A DNA stretch of 64,000 nucleotides from JANMDR01 sp031409495 (GTDB lineage: Bacteria > Pseudomonadota > Gammaproteobacteria > Burkholderiales > Usitatibacteraceae): positions 1-64,000 of the forward strand of contig JANNXI010000198.1 in NCBI GenBank assembly GCA_031409495.1. The letters run 5' to 3'. The position numbers and the translations under genes were made by a program. Below, piece after piece: positions 25,826-35,794 of the stretch; the first letter of the stretch is position 1; each line of letters opens with the position of its first letter. The notes below the pieces were generated by a model. It did not search any database, was not told the DNA's origin, and saw only the letters and a program-made list of their open reading frames with translations.

Positions 25826-26569
25826 CTATCGAGACATTCTTACGTAACCCAGCAATTCAACTACTTGTGATTCATCTAAACTTGTCGGCGCAACAGCGCC
25901 GAAAGCGGTGGTATCGTCTTGGCTCCACAGCACACCCGTGGCCGTTGTCAATGCGGCTTGCGACTGCTCCCGCATTTGACCAAAACGCGCATCGGGCAAA
26001 CCGTCAATTTGATTATCGATCATTTTTGCCAGCGCTGGCGTCATACCGCTAATAGTCAGCGTATTGCGATTGCGCACCTGATAAGTGCCCACCGTAGCGC
26101 CCGGCTCGGACCATGGCACATTGCGTAAACACACGACGAGCTCATGCGGAACGCCATTCGTATCTAAATAGACATAACGATCATTTGCGCCCTCGGTGCG
26201 ACCTGCCGGCATGGCCACACCCGCTGCCTGCATGGCGTTCATCAAGGCAACACCGCACAGGTCGGTGGCCGTTGCACCAGCAACAAAACCAGTGGGCACG
26301 GTCACGGAATCACCAGGCACTACGCCAGTTCCCGCGACATACGCATCGTAGGCAATCAACCAGCCTTGAATGAAGTTGCTGGAGATGCGTTGATACGCGG
26401 CGTTACGATGCACGTCGCGCCCGATGGTGACAGAACCTAAAATTACAAAAATAATTGAGATCACCACTGCGAGCTCCAAGAGCGTGAAGCCTTTTTGCTT
26501 GGCGCGCATCAGCCGTGCACCATACAGCGCCTGCGATGGGGGATTATTAAAAGTTGTTTTCATCTTCAC
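25826..26569 (-). CDS. MSHA-like prepilin (GRDVHRN family)
   Basis: This 247-residue protein has a 26-residue leader, then G|FTLLELAVVISIIFVILGSVTIG, a classical type IV prepilin start with Glu5. The helix continues into GRDVHRNAAY, a motif shared with the two pilins that open the locus (GKDVQRNAEY). The globular part has GRTEGANDRYVYLDTNG and GMTPALAKMIDNQIDGLPDAR, again shared with them. It ends with a short VVELLGYVRMSR segment. A GGAG ribosome site precedes the ATG. It follows the MshG-like gene's position in the locus, where Vibrio has its mshB/mshA pilins. Confidence 0.8.
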   Translation of the reverse strand: MKMKTTFNNPPSQALYGARLMRAKQKGFTLLELAVVISIIFVILGSVTIGRDVHRNAAYQRISSNFIQGWLIAYDAYVAGTGVVPGDSVTVPTGFVAGATATDLCGVALMNAMQAAGVAMPAGRTEGANDRYVYLDTNGVPHELVVCLRNVPWSEPGATVGTYQVRNRNTLTISGMTPALAKMIDNQIDGLPDARFGQMREQSQAALTTATGVLWSQDDTTAFGAVAPTSLDESQVVELLGYVRMSR

Positions 26570-26612
26570 TCCAATACTAAAAATTCAACTGTCGTTCTAT
26601 CGGCTGACAAGG

Positions 26613-27893
26613 CTAGCTGCCCGTCATCGAGGTGGACACGGTTTGACGTACTAAATCGTAGATCGGTAGCAATAAAGCCACAATCAAAAATAAGAAAATA
26701 GCGCCCGCTAAAATAATAATGGCCGGTTTGATAATTTCACCTAAACTAGCCACCAAACTGTTGAGCCGGTTACGGTACTCTGCGGCTAGATGGTGCAACT
26801 GCTTATCTAGGGTTCCTGATTCTTCACCTACGGCCACCATGCGCGTCACTAGCGCCGGAAAGCCACCAGTTTGGCGCATTGCAGGTGCTACTTTTTCGCC
26901 CCGCAATACCCGTTCACGTACGGCGATGATGCGTGATTGATAGTAAGGATTGCCAGTTGCGCGCCCTAAAATGTCTAGGCTGGTCACCACATCGACACCC
27001 GCACGGATCAATAACGCTAAATGCTCGGTAAGATGCGCCAAGCCTGCCGAACGAAGCAAGGTGCGCACAATGGGTAACTTATGTCCGAAGTCATACATCG
27101 CGGGGCGCATGGCAGGAATATGCTTTTTAGCCATGACAAATCCGATGATTAGCAGAGTGATAATGGCTAAGCCCAAAATCACATGTTTACCCATCCAATC
27201 GGCAAAGCTAACGAGCGCCAAGGTAACCGGTGGCAGTTTTGCCTGCAGTTGCTTAAATAGTTGCGCCATGTTTGGTACGACGTAATAAATCCAAAACAAG
27301 GCCACGGCAAAAATTGTCGCGAACACGAAGGTTGGATAAATGAGTGCGGTACGAATGTCTTGATTGATGCGCATCAAGCGCTCGATGTGATTTGATGCCT
27401 CCAGCAACATTTTGTCGAGCTTACCGGATTTATCGCCAATGATGACCAAATTACGCACGCTTTCAGGAAACACGTCAGGGTGACGAGAAAACGCATCGGA
27501 CACTGATGAACCCGCATTTAAGTCATCGAGCAAACTCTTGGAAAGGCCAACTAGTCGCGGCTGCTCGCCCATTTCACCTTCAGAAGCAATGGTGCGCAGC
27601 GCCTCCAGCATGGGCACACCGGAACCAACCATGAGGGATAAATCGCGCAGAAAACCAGCAAGATCTTCGTGACTTACGTGGTGGCGGAATGGTCGCGAAA
27701 CAAGCTCTTGGGCACCTGCAACCCATGATGGCATGCGCTGCAGGGCCAACACCACACCATCATGTTGACGCTCTAGCCAAATCCGCGCTGAAAAATCACG
27801 TTCTACTGCCAAACGCACAAAACCGCGCTTAGTTTTGCCGTCCGCAAGTAGCAAATGGTACCAAAATGTATTCATGCCACTCGCGGTTGTCAT
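26613..27893 (-). CDS. mshG: type II secretion/type IV pilus inner-membrane platform protein (MshG/GspF-like)
   Basis: This 426-residue polytopic protein forms the inner-membrane platform on which pilin subunits are polymerised. It has two GspF domains (about residues 75-195 and 280-400). Each shows the pattern F-x-R-x-x-x-x-x-x-x-G-V-P-x-x-x-A-L, and each has an E/D-S-G-x-L motif (IGDKSGKLD and VGEESGTLD). There are helices at about 195-220, 245-265 and 395-420. The N-terminal ~70 residues are a small soluble domain. It overlaps the ATPase gene by 4 bp, the order seen in MSHA, T2SS and pilus loci. Confidence 0.92.
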   Translation of the reverse strand: MTTASGMNTFWYHLLLADGKTKRGFVRLAVERDFSARIWLERQHDGVVLALQRMPSWVAGAQELVSRPFRHHVSHEDLAGFLRDLSLMVGSGVPMLEALRTIASEGEMGEQPRLVGLSKSLLDDLNAGSSVSDAFSRHPDVFPESVRNLVIIGDKSGKLDKMLLEASNHIERLMRINQDIRTALIYPTFVFATIFAVALFWIYYVVPNMAQLFKQLQAKLPPVTLALVSFADWMGKHVILGLAIITLLIIGFVMAKKHIPAMRPAMYDFGHKLPIVRTLLRSAGLAHLTEHLALLIRAGVDVVTSLDILGRATGNPYYQSRIIAVRERVLRGEKVAPAMRQTGGFPALVTRMVAVGEESGTLDKQLHHLAAEYRNRLNSLVASLGEIIKPAIIILAGAIFLFLIVALLLPIYDLVRQTVSTSMTGS

Positions 27894-29665
27894 ACGAACA
27901 CTCCACCCACGGAGCGATTAATTTCATCCACCGTCGTTTCACCCTGCAGCGCCCGCCAACGCGCCATATCCAGCATAGAGCGATAGCCAGTACCGGTGGC
28001 AATTCTGCGTATTTCTTGGCGCGGCACGTCGTTACCGATCGCATCTGCTAATTCCGGCGACACTGATACCATTTCATATACCGGCAAGCGTCCTAAATAT
28101 CCGCTACCGTGGCAGGCATCGCAGCCCACTCCATAAGACACCGTTGCCGGTACATCGGCACCAAAAAACGACCGCTCTTTGTCCTCTATAGGCCGCGTAG
28201 TTTTGCAGTGCGGACAGATGCGGCGAATTAGGCGTTGATTAATCACCGTTACTAAATTCTCTGCAATCGTTTCCGAATCTACGTTGAGTAACCGCAAGCG
28301 CGGCACCACACCAAACACACTACCCACGTGCATGGTGGACAGCACCAAATGGCCTGTGGATGCGGCATCTAGTGCGGCTTGGGCTGTGGCTGAATCGCGA
28401 ATTTCACCGATGAGCATGACATCGGGGTCGTGGCGCAAAAAATGTCGCATTACTGTGCCAAAATCATAGCCTGCACGCCGATTTACTTCAGTCTGACAGG
28501 CGCCAGGAACGCTGTATTCGATTGGGTCTTCAATCGTCAGCACATTACGCTCAATAAGCGATTGCATCCGCAATGCCGCGTGGAGCGTGGTGCTTTTACC
28601 GGAACCTGTAGGGCCAGTGATCAAAATCAATCCGGCTGGACGAGCAAAAACTTCACGTAACAAGTCTACATCGTCAGCGCGGTAACCTAAATCTTCTAAG
28701 CCTCCAAGTTCGCTGCGGTCCGGCAAGATACGCAACACCATGCGTTCGCCATGTTCTGAAATTAAGGTGGAAACCCGCAAGGTAAAGGGCATCTCCAGCA
28801 CGGTGGCAGCAAAGCTACCATCTTGGGGTAGGCGCTGCTCGGCCACATCCATTTCCGCTAGTAGCTTCACATAAGCCAGTAATCGCTCCAGCACTTGCGG
28901 CAACGCAAACATCGGACGCAATACCCCATCCACCCGAAACAAAATATGTAAGCTGTGTGCGGCAGGGGCAATATGAATATCGGTTGCGCGTTTATACACC
29001 GCTAAATGCATCAAGTGATCAAGCATTTTTTCCGGACTATAAGCCATGTCTGGGTCATCTGCTAGTCGCCTTGCTTCTCTTGCCAAAAGCTCTTCTACAG
29101 GATGCTGAGCGAAATAAAAGTGCTGGCGAATAGCTTGTAACACCGGCGTAAATTCGCCTTGGCAGAATACTGGTTTTAATCCAGTGCGGCGCTGCACTAA
29201 ATCTACCACATTGGTGGGATCACCATCGCCCAAAACGACTTCTAGCGCGCCATCAACGCGTGCCAACGGCAAAAAATTATGGGTGATACATAGATCACGA
29301 TTAAAAAGCGAAAACACTTCGTGTGCCGGCGCCGCCAAACGCGATACATCAATAAACTTTATGTTGCGCTGGGCCGCTAAGAACTGCGCAATTTGCGATT
29401 CGCTCGCTAGCCCATGCGCAATTAATGTGCGGCCTAATTTACCGCCCTCAATCGCGTTTTTTTGTAATGCGTACTCAAGCTGCAATTGATTTATTGCGCC
29501 GTGGTTCAATAAAAACTGCCCCATCAGATTATGCCGCTCTCCATCCAACGTTGGAGGTGCAGCAGCAACTGGTGCGATGCGGCTACCCTCACGGGCGGCG
29601 GGCGCCGCGTTCGCGGGATTGGCTCGGGCTACCGACGATACGGACGATAGGGACAGATTAGCCAT
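27890..29665 (-). CDS. mshE: type IV pilus/T2SS assembly ATPase (MshE/GspE-like)
   Basis: This is a 591-residue hexameric traffic ATPase for pilus extension. An N-terminal GspE/MshEN domain spans about residues 45-180, with NHGAINQLQLEYAL and IKFIDVSRL strands. The ATPase core contains Walker A (GPTGSGKSTT), an Asp box, Walker B (DPDVMLIGEIRD), and the His box (TGHLVLSTMH). Near the C-terminus is the zinc-binding pair CPHC … CDAC (about residues 500-545), typical of extension rather than retraction ATPases. It overlaps mshG by 4 bp and the MshM-like gene by 8 bp. Confidence 0.93.
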   Translation of the reverse strand: MANLSLSSVSSVARANPANAAPAAREGSRIAPVAAAPPTLDGERHNLMGQFLLNHGAINQLQLEYALQKNAIEGGKLGRTLIAHGLASESQIAQFLAAQRNIKFIDVSRLAAPAHEVFSLFNRDLCITHNFLPLARVDGALEVVLGDGDPTNVVDLVQRRTGLKPVFCQGEFTPVLQAIRQHFYFAQHPVEELLAREARRLADDPDMAYSPEKMLDHLMHLAVYKRATDIHIAPAAHSLHILFRVDGVLRPMFALPQVLERLLAYVKLLAEMDVAEQRLPQDGSFAATVLEMPFTLRVSTLISEHGERMVLRILPDRSELGGLEDLGYRADDVDLLREVFARPAGLILITGPTGSGKSTTLHAALRMQSLIERNVLTIEDPIEYSVPGACQTEVNRRAGYDFGTVMRHFLRHDPDVMLIGEIRDSATAQAALDAASTGHLVLSTMHVGSVFGVVPRLRLLNVDSETIAENLVTVINQRLIRRICPHCKTTRPIEDKERSFFGADVPATVSYGVGCDACHGSGYLGRLPVYEMVSVSPELADAIGNDVPRQEIRRIATGTGYRSMLDMARWRALQGETTVDEINRSVGGVFV

Positions 29666-31496
29666 CGAAATTCTCCAACAACAAAGTGGTTAATGCATCA
29701 GGTTCGCCGCTAAGCGGCAAATTGTATTTAGCTTGAAAGTGTTTCAGCGAATCTTTGGTACGCGGGCCAAGCCAGCCGTCGACGCGACTATCGGTCAAAA
29801 ATCCCATTTGTTGCAATTTCCGTTGCAGACTTTGTAGTGCTGCATTAGGCTGTGCGGCGCGAGCTTGTTCGCTAAAGGCCGTGAGCTTCCACATCAAAAT
29901 TGCGGCGTCACCTTGATTCAAAACACACGCTAAATTGCGCGCTTCCAACGTTTTCCCGTACTGTGCCACCGCGCTGACGGAGATCGGTTGCAAGTGCATT
30001 TGTTGCAGCGAATTGGCAGAAGTCATTTTCGTTAGGCGTGATGCGCATTCGCTTAAGCGGGTATCTAGAGGTACTGCCGCGGGTGCGGCGGTAATTGCGG
30101 GCATGGCCGCCATGCTCGCAGCTCCGAATGGTGGCGTTTGCAGCGTCGTGGGTGTTGGTGCGTCCGTTGGGTTTGCTACGCGGGTTTGCGACTGAAGTGC
30201 CTCACCGGCAACGATTTTAACCGCATGCAGGCTTGATCCAAGGGGTACGGCAGGCACTGTTGCGGCAAATACCAGAGTGGGCGCCGCAGCGGCAGGTCCA
30301 ACCGCACCGTTATCGCGCCAAACTGACCAGCCAGCTAGTGCGAGCGCGGGTAGGGCGATGCCCATCGCGGCCCAGGCGGAAGCGTAAGGAAGAAAATACT
30401 TTTGAAAAAGTTCGCGCGGTGACATAACCATCACCGTTTGCGCTGCGCCGTCGCGCGGTAATAATTTGCCGCTGCTAGCAACTGTAGTTTCGGCCACACC
30501 AGCACGCACAAGATCTTGCGTCACCACCCGGCTACGACTTGCCACCAACCCATACAAACATCGATCCATCACCATATTAAGCTGCCTTGGATTGCCTAAG
30601 GTGGCCGAAAATAGGGTCGTAACAGCCTCAGGTCGCAAGTGGATTTGCTGTTGCCCAGCAGCGACGTTTTCTCCACCTAATCCAGCCTGAATCATGCGGT
30701 AGTCTATGTAGCGCGAGGTGTCTGACATTGTTAACCCAAGCAACTGCACGTGCTTAACAATTCGGCTTTTTAACTGGCGCAGTGATGGCTCACTGAGCGT
30801 TTCCAACAATTCTGGCTGCCCCACCAACACAATTTGGAGTAGTTTCTCTTGTCCAGTTTCAACATTGCAAAGCAACCGAACTAACTCTAAACTCTGACGA
30901 TTCAAATTTTGCGCGTCGTCAATAATAAGTACGCAGTTTTTGCGTGCGCTAGCGCAATGCAATAAAAATGCATTTAAGCGCGTTAACTGCACCGCTAAGT
31001 TTGCATCTAACGATGCGGACGCAACGACAGGTGTCTCATGAATTAGGCCAAAATCATCATTGATGGCTGAAAGTAACTCGCCCCCTTGCAAGAAAGTATT
31101 GAGCACCAGCGAGACTGCCGTATTTTCAAGTACCAGCGTGTCCATTAAGTTACGCACAAACGTACTTTTGCCTAGACCGACTTCACCAGTGATCAACACG
31201 AACCCCTTACGACTGCGAATGCAATGTAGAGTCTCTGCAAAATCGCTGCTTAGACTTTCGGTAAAGAAATAGCCTTGTGCATCTGGCGTTGGCGGAAACG
31301 GGTTCCGAATCATACCCAGCGCGTGGTGTGCCTGTCGCACACGCGCAATTGGTTGCGCTGGTATTGTCGTCGAAACCGTAGCGCTAGCAATGGCAGATGC
31401 TGGTTCAGACGCCACCGCCGCACTCGCGTCGGCAGCTCCTAGCACCGCCGGCGCACCTGGAGGGATGGCATGCACCACTTCTAATATCGGCTTCAT
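29658..31496 (-). CDS. mshM: AAA ATPase with peptidoglycan-binding domain (MshM/ExeA-like)
   Basis: This 612-residue protein belongs to the ExeA/GspA family, which helps insert the secretin through the cell wall. The AAA domain spans about residues 60-320 and shows MIRNPFPPTPD at its start. Walker A is GEVGLGKSTF, Walker B is CVLIIDDAQNL, and LRQLKSRIVKH is an arginine-finger region. A membrane helix follows at about 380-400 (WAAMGIALPALALAGWSVW), then an Ala/Pro linker. The last ~60 residues form a PG_binding_1 domain (LQRKLQQMGF … DGWLGPRTKDSLKHFQ). In Vibrio MshM lacks such a wall-binding tail, so this is closer to ExeA in layout. Confidence 0.88.
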   Translation of the reverse strand: MKPILEVVHAIPPGAPAVLGAADASAAVASEPASAIASATVSTTIPAQPIARVRQAHHALGMIRNPFPPTPDAQGYFFTESLSSDFAETLHCIRSRKGFVLITGEVGLGKSTFVRNLMDTLVLENTAVSLVLNTFLQGGELLSAINDDFGLIHETPVVASASLDANLAVQLTRLNAFLLHCASARKNCVLIIDDAQNLNRQSLELVRLLCNVETGQEKLLQIVLVGQPELLETLSEPSLRQLKSRIVKHVQLLGLTMSDTSRYIDYRMIQAGLGGENVAAGQQQIHLRPEAVTTLFSATLGNPRQLNMVMDRCLYGLVASRSRVVTQDLVRAGVAETTVASSGKLLPRDGAAQTVMVMSPRELFQKYFLPYASAWAAMGIALPALALAGWSVWRDNGAVGPAAAAPTLVFAATVPAVPLGSSLHAVKIVAGEALQSQTRVANPTDAPTPTTLQTPPFGAASMAAMPAITAAPAAVPLDTRLSECASRLTKMTSANSLQQMHLQPISVSAVAQYGKTLEARNLACVLNQGDAAILMWKLTAFSEQARAAQPNAALQSLQRKLQQMGFLTDSRVDGWLGPRTKDSLKHFQAKYNLPLSGEPDALTTLLLENFDG

Positions 31497-33028
31497 CTTA
31501 CTTGTGCTGTCAATGATGCAAGACGCTGGTGGGCGGCTTTGGCGGCGACTGATTCTGGATGAGCGCTCAGTGTTTGCGCCACTAAACTACGCGCTATGTC
31601 CATTTTGCCGTCTTTGGCTTCCAACGCAGCCATATTTAACAGCGCATTTTCATCGTCCGGTAATCGCACCAATATCGCATTGTAGGCGTTACGTGCAGCC
31701 GCAACATCGGCGCCCGACCCTGCTATCCAAGCACGAGCCCGTAACAAGGTAAGACTGGAAGGAGGTAGCTCTTGCTCTAAACTGTTGAGCGCATTTTGTG
31801 CAGCAGCGCGATCTCCAGCCGCCAGCGCACGGCCGATCGAAGCGTAGCGCGTAGCGGCGTTTTTTGATGTTGCCACCCTCGCCGCTGCATTTTGTTGCAC
31901 TTCATTTTCTTTACGTATAGTTTCTAGCGCGGCGAGACCCGCCTGCGTGGCTAGTTGCTTGGCTGAAGCTGCCGGCGGTTTTGCTGCTTCAATAGCTGCT
32001 GCGCCCGCATTGGGTGTAATTGGCGTATGGGACGCAATGGGCGGCACGCGAGTATTTCCTGCAAGCGCTACAGCCGCTACTTTGCTCTCGCTTACCGCAT
32101 CAGGTGCGGCTATTATGGTTGGCGCTTCAGCCACCGGCACTGGTAAGGTAGTGGTCGATAGAATGGCGGTGCGCGGACGCGGCATATCCTTAGTAGGAAT
32201 ATTCGCGCTCTTCAGCGTTTCACGCGTAAATTGTGGCACGGTCGTAGGTGCCTTGGCTGGCGCCGGAACAACTGCGAACGCAGATGATGGCGTCACCGTA
32301 GGTTGCCCGCGGTTTGGATTGACCACCTCAACAATGGCAGATGCGCCAGCAGCAGACTTCAAAGCAGCTCCAGCAGCCGAAGCGCGTGAAAAAGTGGATG
32401 CAGACGGCGCAGTTGCAGCGGGTACGGAAAACGGATCTACCTTTATCGCGCTAGCGGCCGCCGCCACAATTGGTGAGGGTACGGCCTGCGTTACCATGAC
32501 GCTGGGCCTGGCGACATCCGGCTGCGGCGTAGGCGTTTGCGGCATTAGCGCGACAGGCGCTACGGCGGTAATCGCCTCAATTTGGCTGGCGGAAACTGGC
32601 GGTACGACTGGCAGAGTCGGCGTTAATATCGGCGCTTGTGGCGAGGGACTGACGATAGCGATGCGCTCTGTAGCCTGAACGTTTTGTTGTGCGTGGCGCG
32701 ATTGCATCCACCACAGTAAGGCAAGTAGCACGCACAAAATCCCTGCCAATAGCCATGCAATGATGGCAATTCTTGAAGACGCCGATTCTTCGCTTGCGTA
32801 AGCATCGGCATGTGCATCGCCACTTATCTTTGCAACACGCCACTCCAGCGCGCTGCTGCCCATAGGCAAAGTGATGTCATCGTTTTGTGACTTTGAAGGC
32901 ACACCTGCTACCGCACCTGAAGTTTCTGCCTCGGCCAGCATAATCGCGGGAATGCCAAGCTGGCTGCCTGACGTGCTATCAGGCCTAGGCTTATCCATCT
33001 CTTTTAACGCATCATGCATTAGGCTCAT
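31493..33028 (-). CDS. mshN: MshN-like bitopic protein with C-terminal TPR region
   Basis: This 511-residue protein begins MSLMHDALKEMDKPR, the N-terminal signature of GspB/MshN-type partners. A single membrane helix lies at about residues 88-110. A long low-complexity Ala/Pro/Val/Thr linker (about 115-370) probably spans the periplasm, and the C-terminal ~120 residues are TPR-like helices (LNSLEQELPPSSLTLLRARA, ENALLNMAALEAKDG). It would link the secretin complex to the inner membrane. Order here is L-N-M-E-G, whereas Vibrio has L-M-N-E-G. The start lies 82 bp from the secretin stop. Confidence 0.8.
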   Translation of the reverse strand: MSLMHDALKEMDKPRPDSTSGSQLGIPAIMLAEAETSGAVAGVPSKSQNDDITLPMGSSALEWRVAKISGDAHADAYASEESASSRIAIIAWLLAGILCVLLALLWWMQSRHAQQNVQATERIAIVSPSPQAPILTPTLPVVPPVSASQIEAITAVAPVALMPQTPTPQPDVARPSVMVTQAVPSPIVAAAASAIKVDPFSVPAATAPSASTFSRASAAGAALKSAAGASAIVEVVNPNRGQPTVTPSSAFAVVPAPAKAPTTVPQFTRETLKSANIPTKDMPRPRTAILSTTTLPVPVAEAPTIIAAPDAVSESKVAAVALAGNTRVPPIASHTPITPNAGAAAIEAAKPPAASAKQLATQAGLAALETIRKENEVQQNAAARVATSKNAATRYASIGRALAAGDRAAAQNALNSLEQELPPSSLTLLRARAWIAGSGADVAAARNAYNAILVRLPDDENALLNMAALEAKDGKMDIARSLVAQTLSAHPESVAAKAAHQRLASLTAQVR

Positions 33029-33110
33029 ATATTAGCGCTCATAAATTTTCGGTGACAACTTATGCAGACCAAACCAATTTTATACTTCCAATGACACCGT
33101 CAAGGCACCA

Positions 33111-34862
33111 TCAAAGTACCTTCACCCTTAGCACCATTACCAGCTCACGACTCGTGTGGGTACTGCGTTGACTGCTAAATAACTTACCCAAAATTGGGAT
33201 ATCTGACGCCCCTGGCGCACCGCGATCATCGCCACCAACGCGACGATCGATCAAGCCGCCAATCAGCACGGTATCGCCGTCTGCTACATTGAGCGTGGTT
33301 GTCATGCCTTTGTAGTTAACTATAGGCAGCGTTAAGCGATTGCCCGCACCCACATCAATGAGCGCCAAGCTTTTCGCTTCTACCTCAGTTTGCATTGGGT
33401 GCACCATTAATTCAATTTTTCCATCCTCACGTACGAAGGGGATTACACCAACCATAACTCCGGAAAACACCGAATCTGTCTGCACATCAGACGATGTTGT
33501 CGAAGCACCACCACCTGGGGTATTTAAAGTTACGCTTGATTTCGCGACATAGCGTGAACTGGTACCCACAGTTAACAGTGCCGGTGTGCCATTGCGTACT
33601 TGCACACTGGGATTCGATAAAATTTTGACGGCACCGAAAGATCGAAGTGCCGTTAGCACCGTACTGAACGACCGTTCTTGATAGGCTAGGCCCGCCGCGG
33701 GCCCCGCGGCAGAACCTATCAACTGCGCGGGCAGGGTTAAGGTACGCTGCGCTAAATCACCGATGCTAGGATTACCCAAAGCGCTGGTGACCGTACCCAA
33801 CGTTCCTGGTACGGCGCCAAAGCCCGCTGCTGCATGTTGGCGCAACAAATTCCAGTCGACCCCAAATTCATAACCGTCATTTAACTGCACATCGATCAAC
33901 TGCGCCTCAATTTGCACTTGACGACGTAAAATTTTCTGTGTCCGCTCTAGTATTTTTTCAATTGATCGCAATTGCGAAGGGCGTGCCTTTACGTATAGCG
34001 CGCCGCTATTTCTGTTTAAAGTGAATGTCGACCCCGTTTTTTCTTGTGGTGACTCTTCTGCATTCGCAGCCGCTGCTACCGCCGCGGGGCTTCCGGTTGT
34101 AGTGGCACTGCTGGCTGAAGTAGTTTTTCTAACGCCTTCACCTTCACCCAAAATCCGTTTTACGCTATTTTCAATTTGCTCGTACGGGTCTACTTTGGCG
34201 CCGTTATTTCCAGATAACAAGACATTGCCCCGCAAGGCATTCGAGCTTCCGCCACCGCCTGAATTTGCTCCGAATACGTTACCGCCGGACGTCACGTCCA
34301 TCGTCATTGAACTATTGAGCATGTCGAGCGCAAAAATGCGTTCTTCCAGCAAGTTCACACGCAGCGTATTGCCGCGAATCTCGCCTACTACGTCAAAAGC
34401 GCGCACGACTTCATTGACAAACTCTCGCGGGCTGACCTTTTTCAGATACATATCGGCGCGCTTACTAATTGCGATGACGTTCGGATCAACAATTAGATTT
34501 AATGCCGCTTGATCAGCGAAAGCGATCAGCAAATCACTAATCGACGCATTCATCATGCTCACGCTAATGAGTTCCTGCTCCAGCACATCCACTACGGGTG
34601 GCAAAACGGCGAGTGCTGGCTGTGGACGCGTAGTCTGTATTTCTTGGCGCAACGCGTCGCGCGATTCAACCATTTTTTTTGACTCAAGCACAATTTCGTC
34701 GCGCATCCTTTTAACTGACTCATATTCAGCGGTAGGTAGCGCATTCATACTGCGGCGTGAGTCGGTGGTTTGAGTAGCACAACCGCTGAGCGTACTAAGC
34801 GCTAGCGCCAACGCTGTGAGCGCGAGAGGTACTGAGCGGCGGGACGGGACGAATGCATTCAT
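33111..34862 (-). CDS. mshL: outer-membrane secretin lipoprotein (MshL-like)
   Basis: This 583-residue protein forms the outer-membrane ring. It has a signal peptide with lipobox LSGC (Cys about 28). A secretin/TonB short N-terminal domain (SMMNASISDLLIAFADQAALNLIVDPNV) and an N domain follow (about 150-300). A Gly/Ser/Ala-rich insert sits between them. The secretin homology domain runs from about residue 320, with QVQIEAQLIDVQLNDGYEFGVDW, KILSNPSVQVRNGTPA, and IPILGKLFSSQ. The C-terminal RELVMVLRVKVL is the usual terminal strand. No separate pilotin gene is seen, consistent with self-lipidation. It follows the 34997 pseudopilin after 134 bp. Confidence 0.92.
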   Translation of the reverse strand: MNAFVPSRRSVPLALTALALALSTLSGCATQTTDSRRSMNALPTAEYESVKRMRDEIVLESKKMVESRDALRQEIQTTRPQPALAVLPPVVDVLEQELISVSMMNASISDLLIAFADQAALNLIVDPNVIAISKRADMYLKKVSPREFVNEVVRAFDVVGEIRGNTLRVNLLEERIFALDMLNSSMTMDVTSGGNVFGANSGGGGSSNALRGNVLLSGNNGAKVDPYEQIENSVKRILGEGEGVRKTTSASSATTTGSPAAVAAAANAEESPQEKTGSTFTLNRNSGALYVKARPSQLRSIEKILERTQKILRRQVQIEAQLIDVQLNDGYEFGVDWNLLRQHAAAGFGAVPGTLGTVTSALGNPSIGDLAQRTLTLPAQLIGSAAGPAAGLAYQERSFSTVLTALRSFGAVKILSNPSVQVRNGTPALLTVGTSSRYVAKSSVTLNTPGGGASTTSSDVQTDSVFSGVMVGVIPFVREDGKIELMVHPMQTEVEAKSLALIDVGAGNRLTLPIVNYKGMTTTLNVADGDTVLIGGLIDRRVGGDDRGAPGASDIPILGKLFSSQRSTHTSRELVMVLRVKVL

Positions 34863-34996
34863 AATTTTCTCTTTATCGAAGAATCTAGTTATTCAAAAAT
34901 TTAATCGAATACTCAGTGCAGCGCTACGTTACCGAAATTGCAGCGATAGCACGGGCAGAAGCGGTAACACGGATAGCAGCAAGTGCCGAGACAACT

Positions 34997-35794
34997 TTAA
35001 GGAATGCGCGGTGCCAACCAGCCGGACAAGGCCGCAAAACTTTCTGCCACTACAACATCATCAGCGTTCAAACTAAATGGCGTGGTTGGCGCGCTTGCAC
35101 AAACGCTCGTTCCCGCAGAAAAAGCATTGTGGATGCCGTCAAATTCATTACCTGCGCCATTTCGGTCACGCAACGGCATCACCACTACAAAAGCCTGATT
35201 ACTCACTACTGTAGTCGCGCAATTCACACTACCGAGCGTTAAGTTATCTCCGGTCAAGTACAAGTGCGCGGCACTTGGGGTAGAAGATGCGGTAGCGGCG
35301 AAATTAAGTGCCGCAATAAAATCTCGCGTATCCAGCACTGACGAAGCAACGGCTGGTGTGTCAGTGCGCTCCACCTGCAACGTTAAATCAGCGCGCACGG
35401 CGCTATTACGATATACGCCATAGGCTGCACGAAGCTTATTTTCGGGCATCTCCAGCCCTAAACTGCGATACGGAAACATACCTGTTTCAGTCGCAGCAAT
35501 CGCACACGTCCCAGCCGCACTCACCGTTTCCCAGCCACTACCGGCTGACCCGATTGCTACCGTATCAGGGCACGGCAGGCGACCATTATTAAGCGAATAT
35601 GCGCGCAAGGCATTGAGCAGCGTTTGGCCGTGGGCACGTGCCGAATTACGCTCGCCCGCAATAGCGGCATTACCATACGAGCCGGTAATGGCCCACGATG
35701 TCACGCCCACTATAAGCAACACTAACGCTAGCTCAATCAGGCTAAAGCCGCGCTGTGCCCGCAAAGGATTGCTGGTGGAGTGCTTTATATTCAC
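34997..35794 (-). CDS. prepilin-like protein with RLPCP ectodomain (no hydrophobic C-terminal domain)
   Basis: This 265-residue protein has a 16-residue leader before G|FSLIELALVLLIVGVTSWAI, with Glu5. The ectodomain carries GRLPCPD near residue 75, then a Cys, FPYRSLGL, and RAAYGVYRNS. It ends near the YDD-type position with LNADDVVVAESFAALSGWL. It is therefore the shortest of the four RLPCP paralogues and stops where the other three continue into hydrophobic segments. It overlaps the upstream gene by 4 bp. Confidence 0.78.
   Translation of the reverse strand: MNIKHSTSNPLRAQRGFSLIELALVLLIVGVTSWAITGSYGNAAIAGERNSARAHGQTLLNALRAYSLNNGRLPCPDTVAIGSAGSGWETVSAAGTCAIAATETGMFPYRSLGLEMPENKLRAAYGVYRNSAVRADLTLQVERTDTPAVASSVLDTRDFIAALNFAATASSTPSAAHLYLTGDNLTLGSVNCATTVVSNQAFVVVMPLRDRNGAGNEFDGIHNAFSAGTSVCASAPTTPFSLNADDVVVAESFAALSGWLAPRIP

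Noticed and set aside
31947..32678. 243-codon plus-strand frame opposite the MshN-like gene
   Set aside because: It reflects the low-complexity Ala/Pro/Thr linker of the sense gene. Composition is Gly/Ala/Thr-rich without pattern and its position is fully antisense.
35437..35460. Half-palindrome-like CGGGCATCTCCAGCCC in the 34997 pseudopilin gene
   Set aside because: Only one arm is present and the other side does not pair. It encodes an ordinary part of the ectodomain, so it is probably chance.
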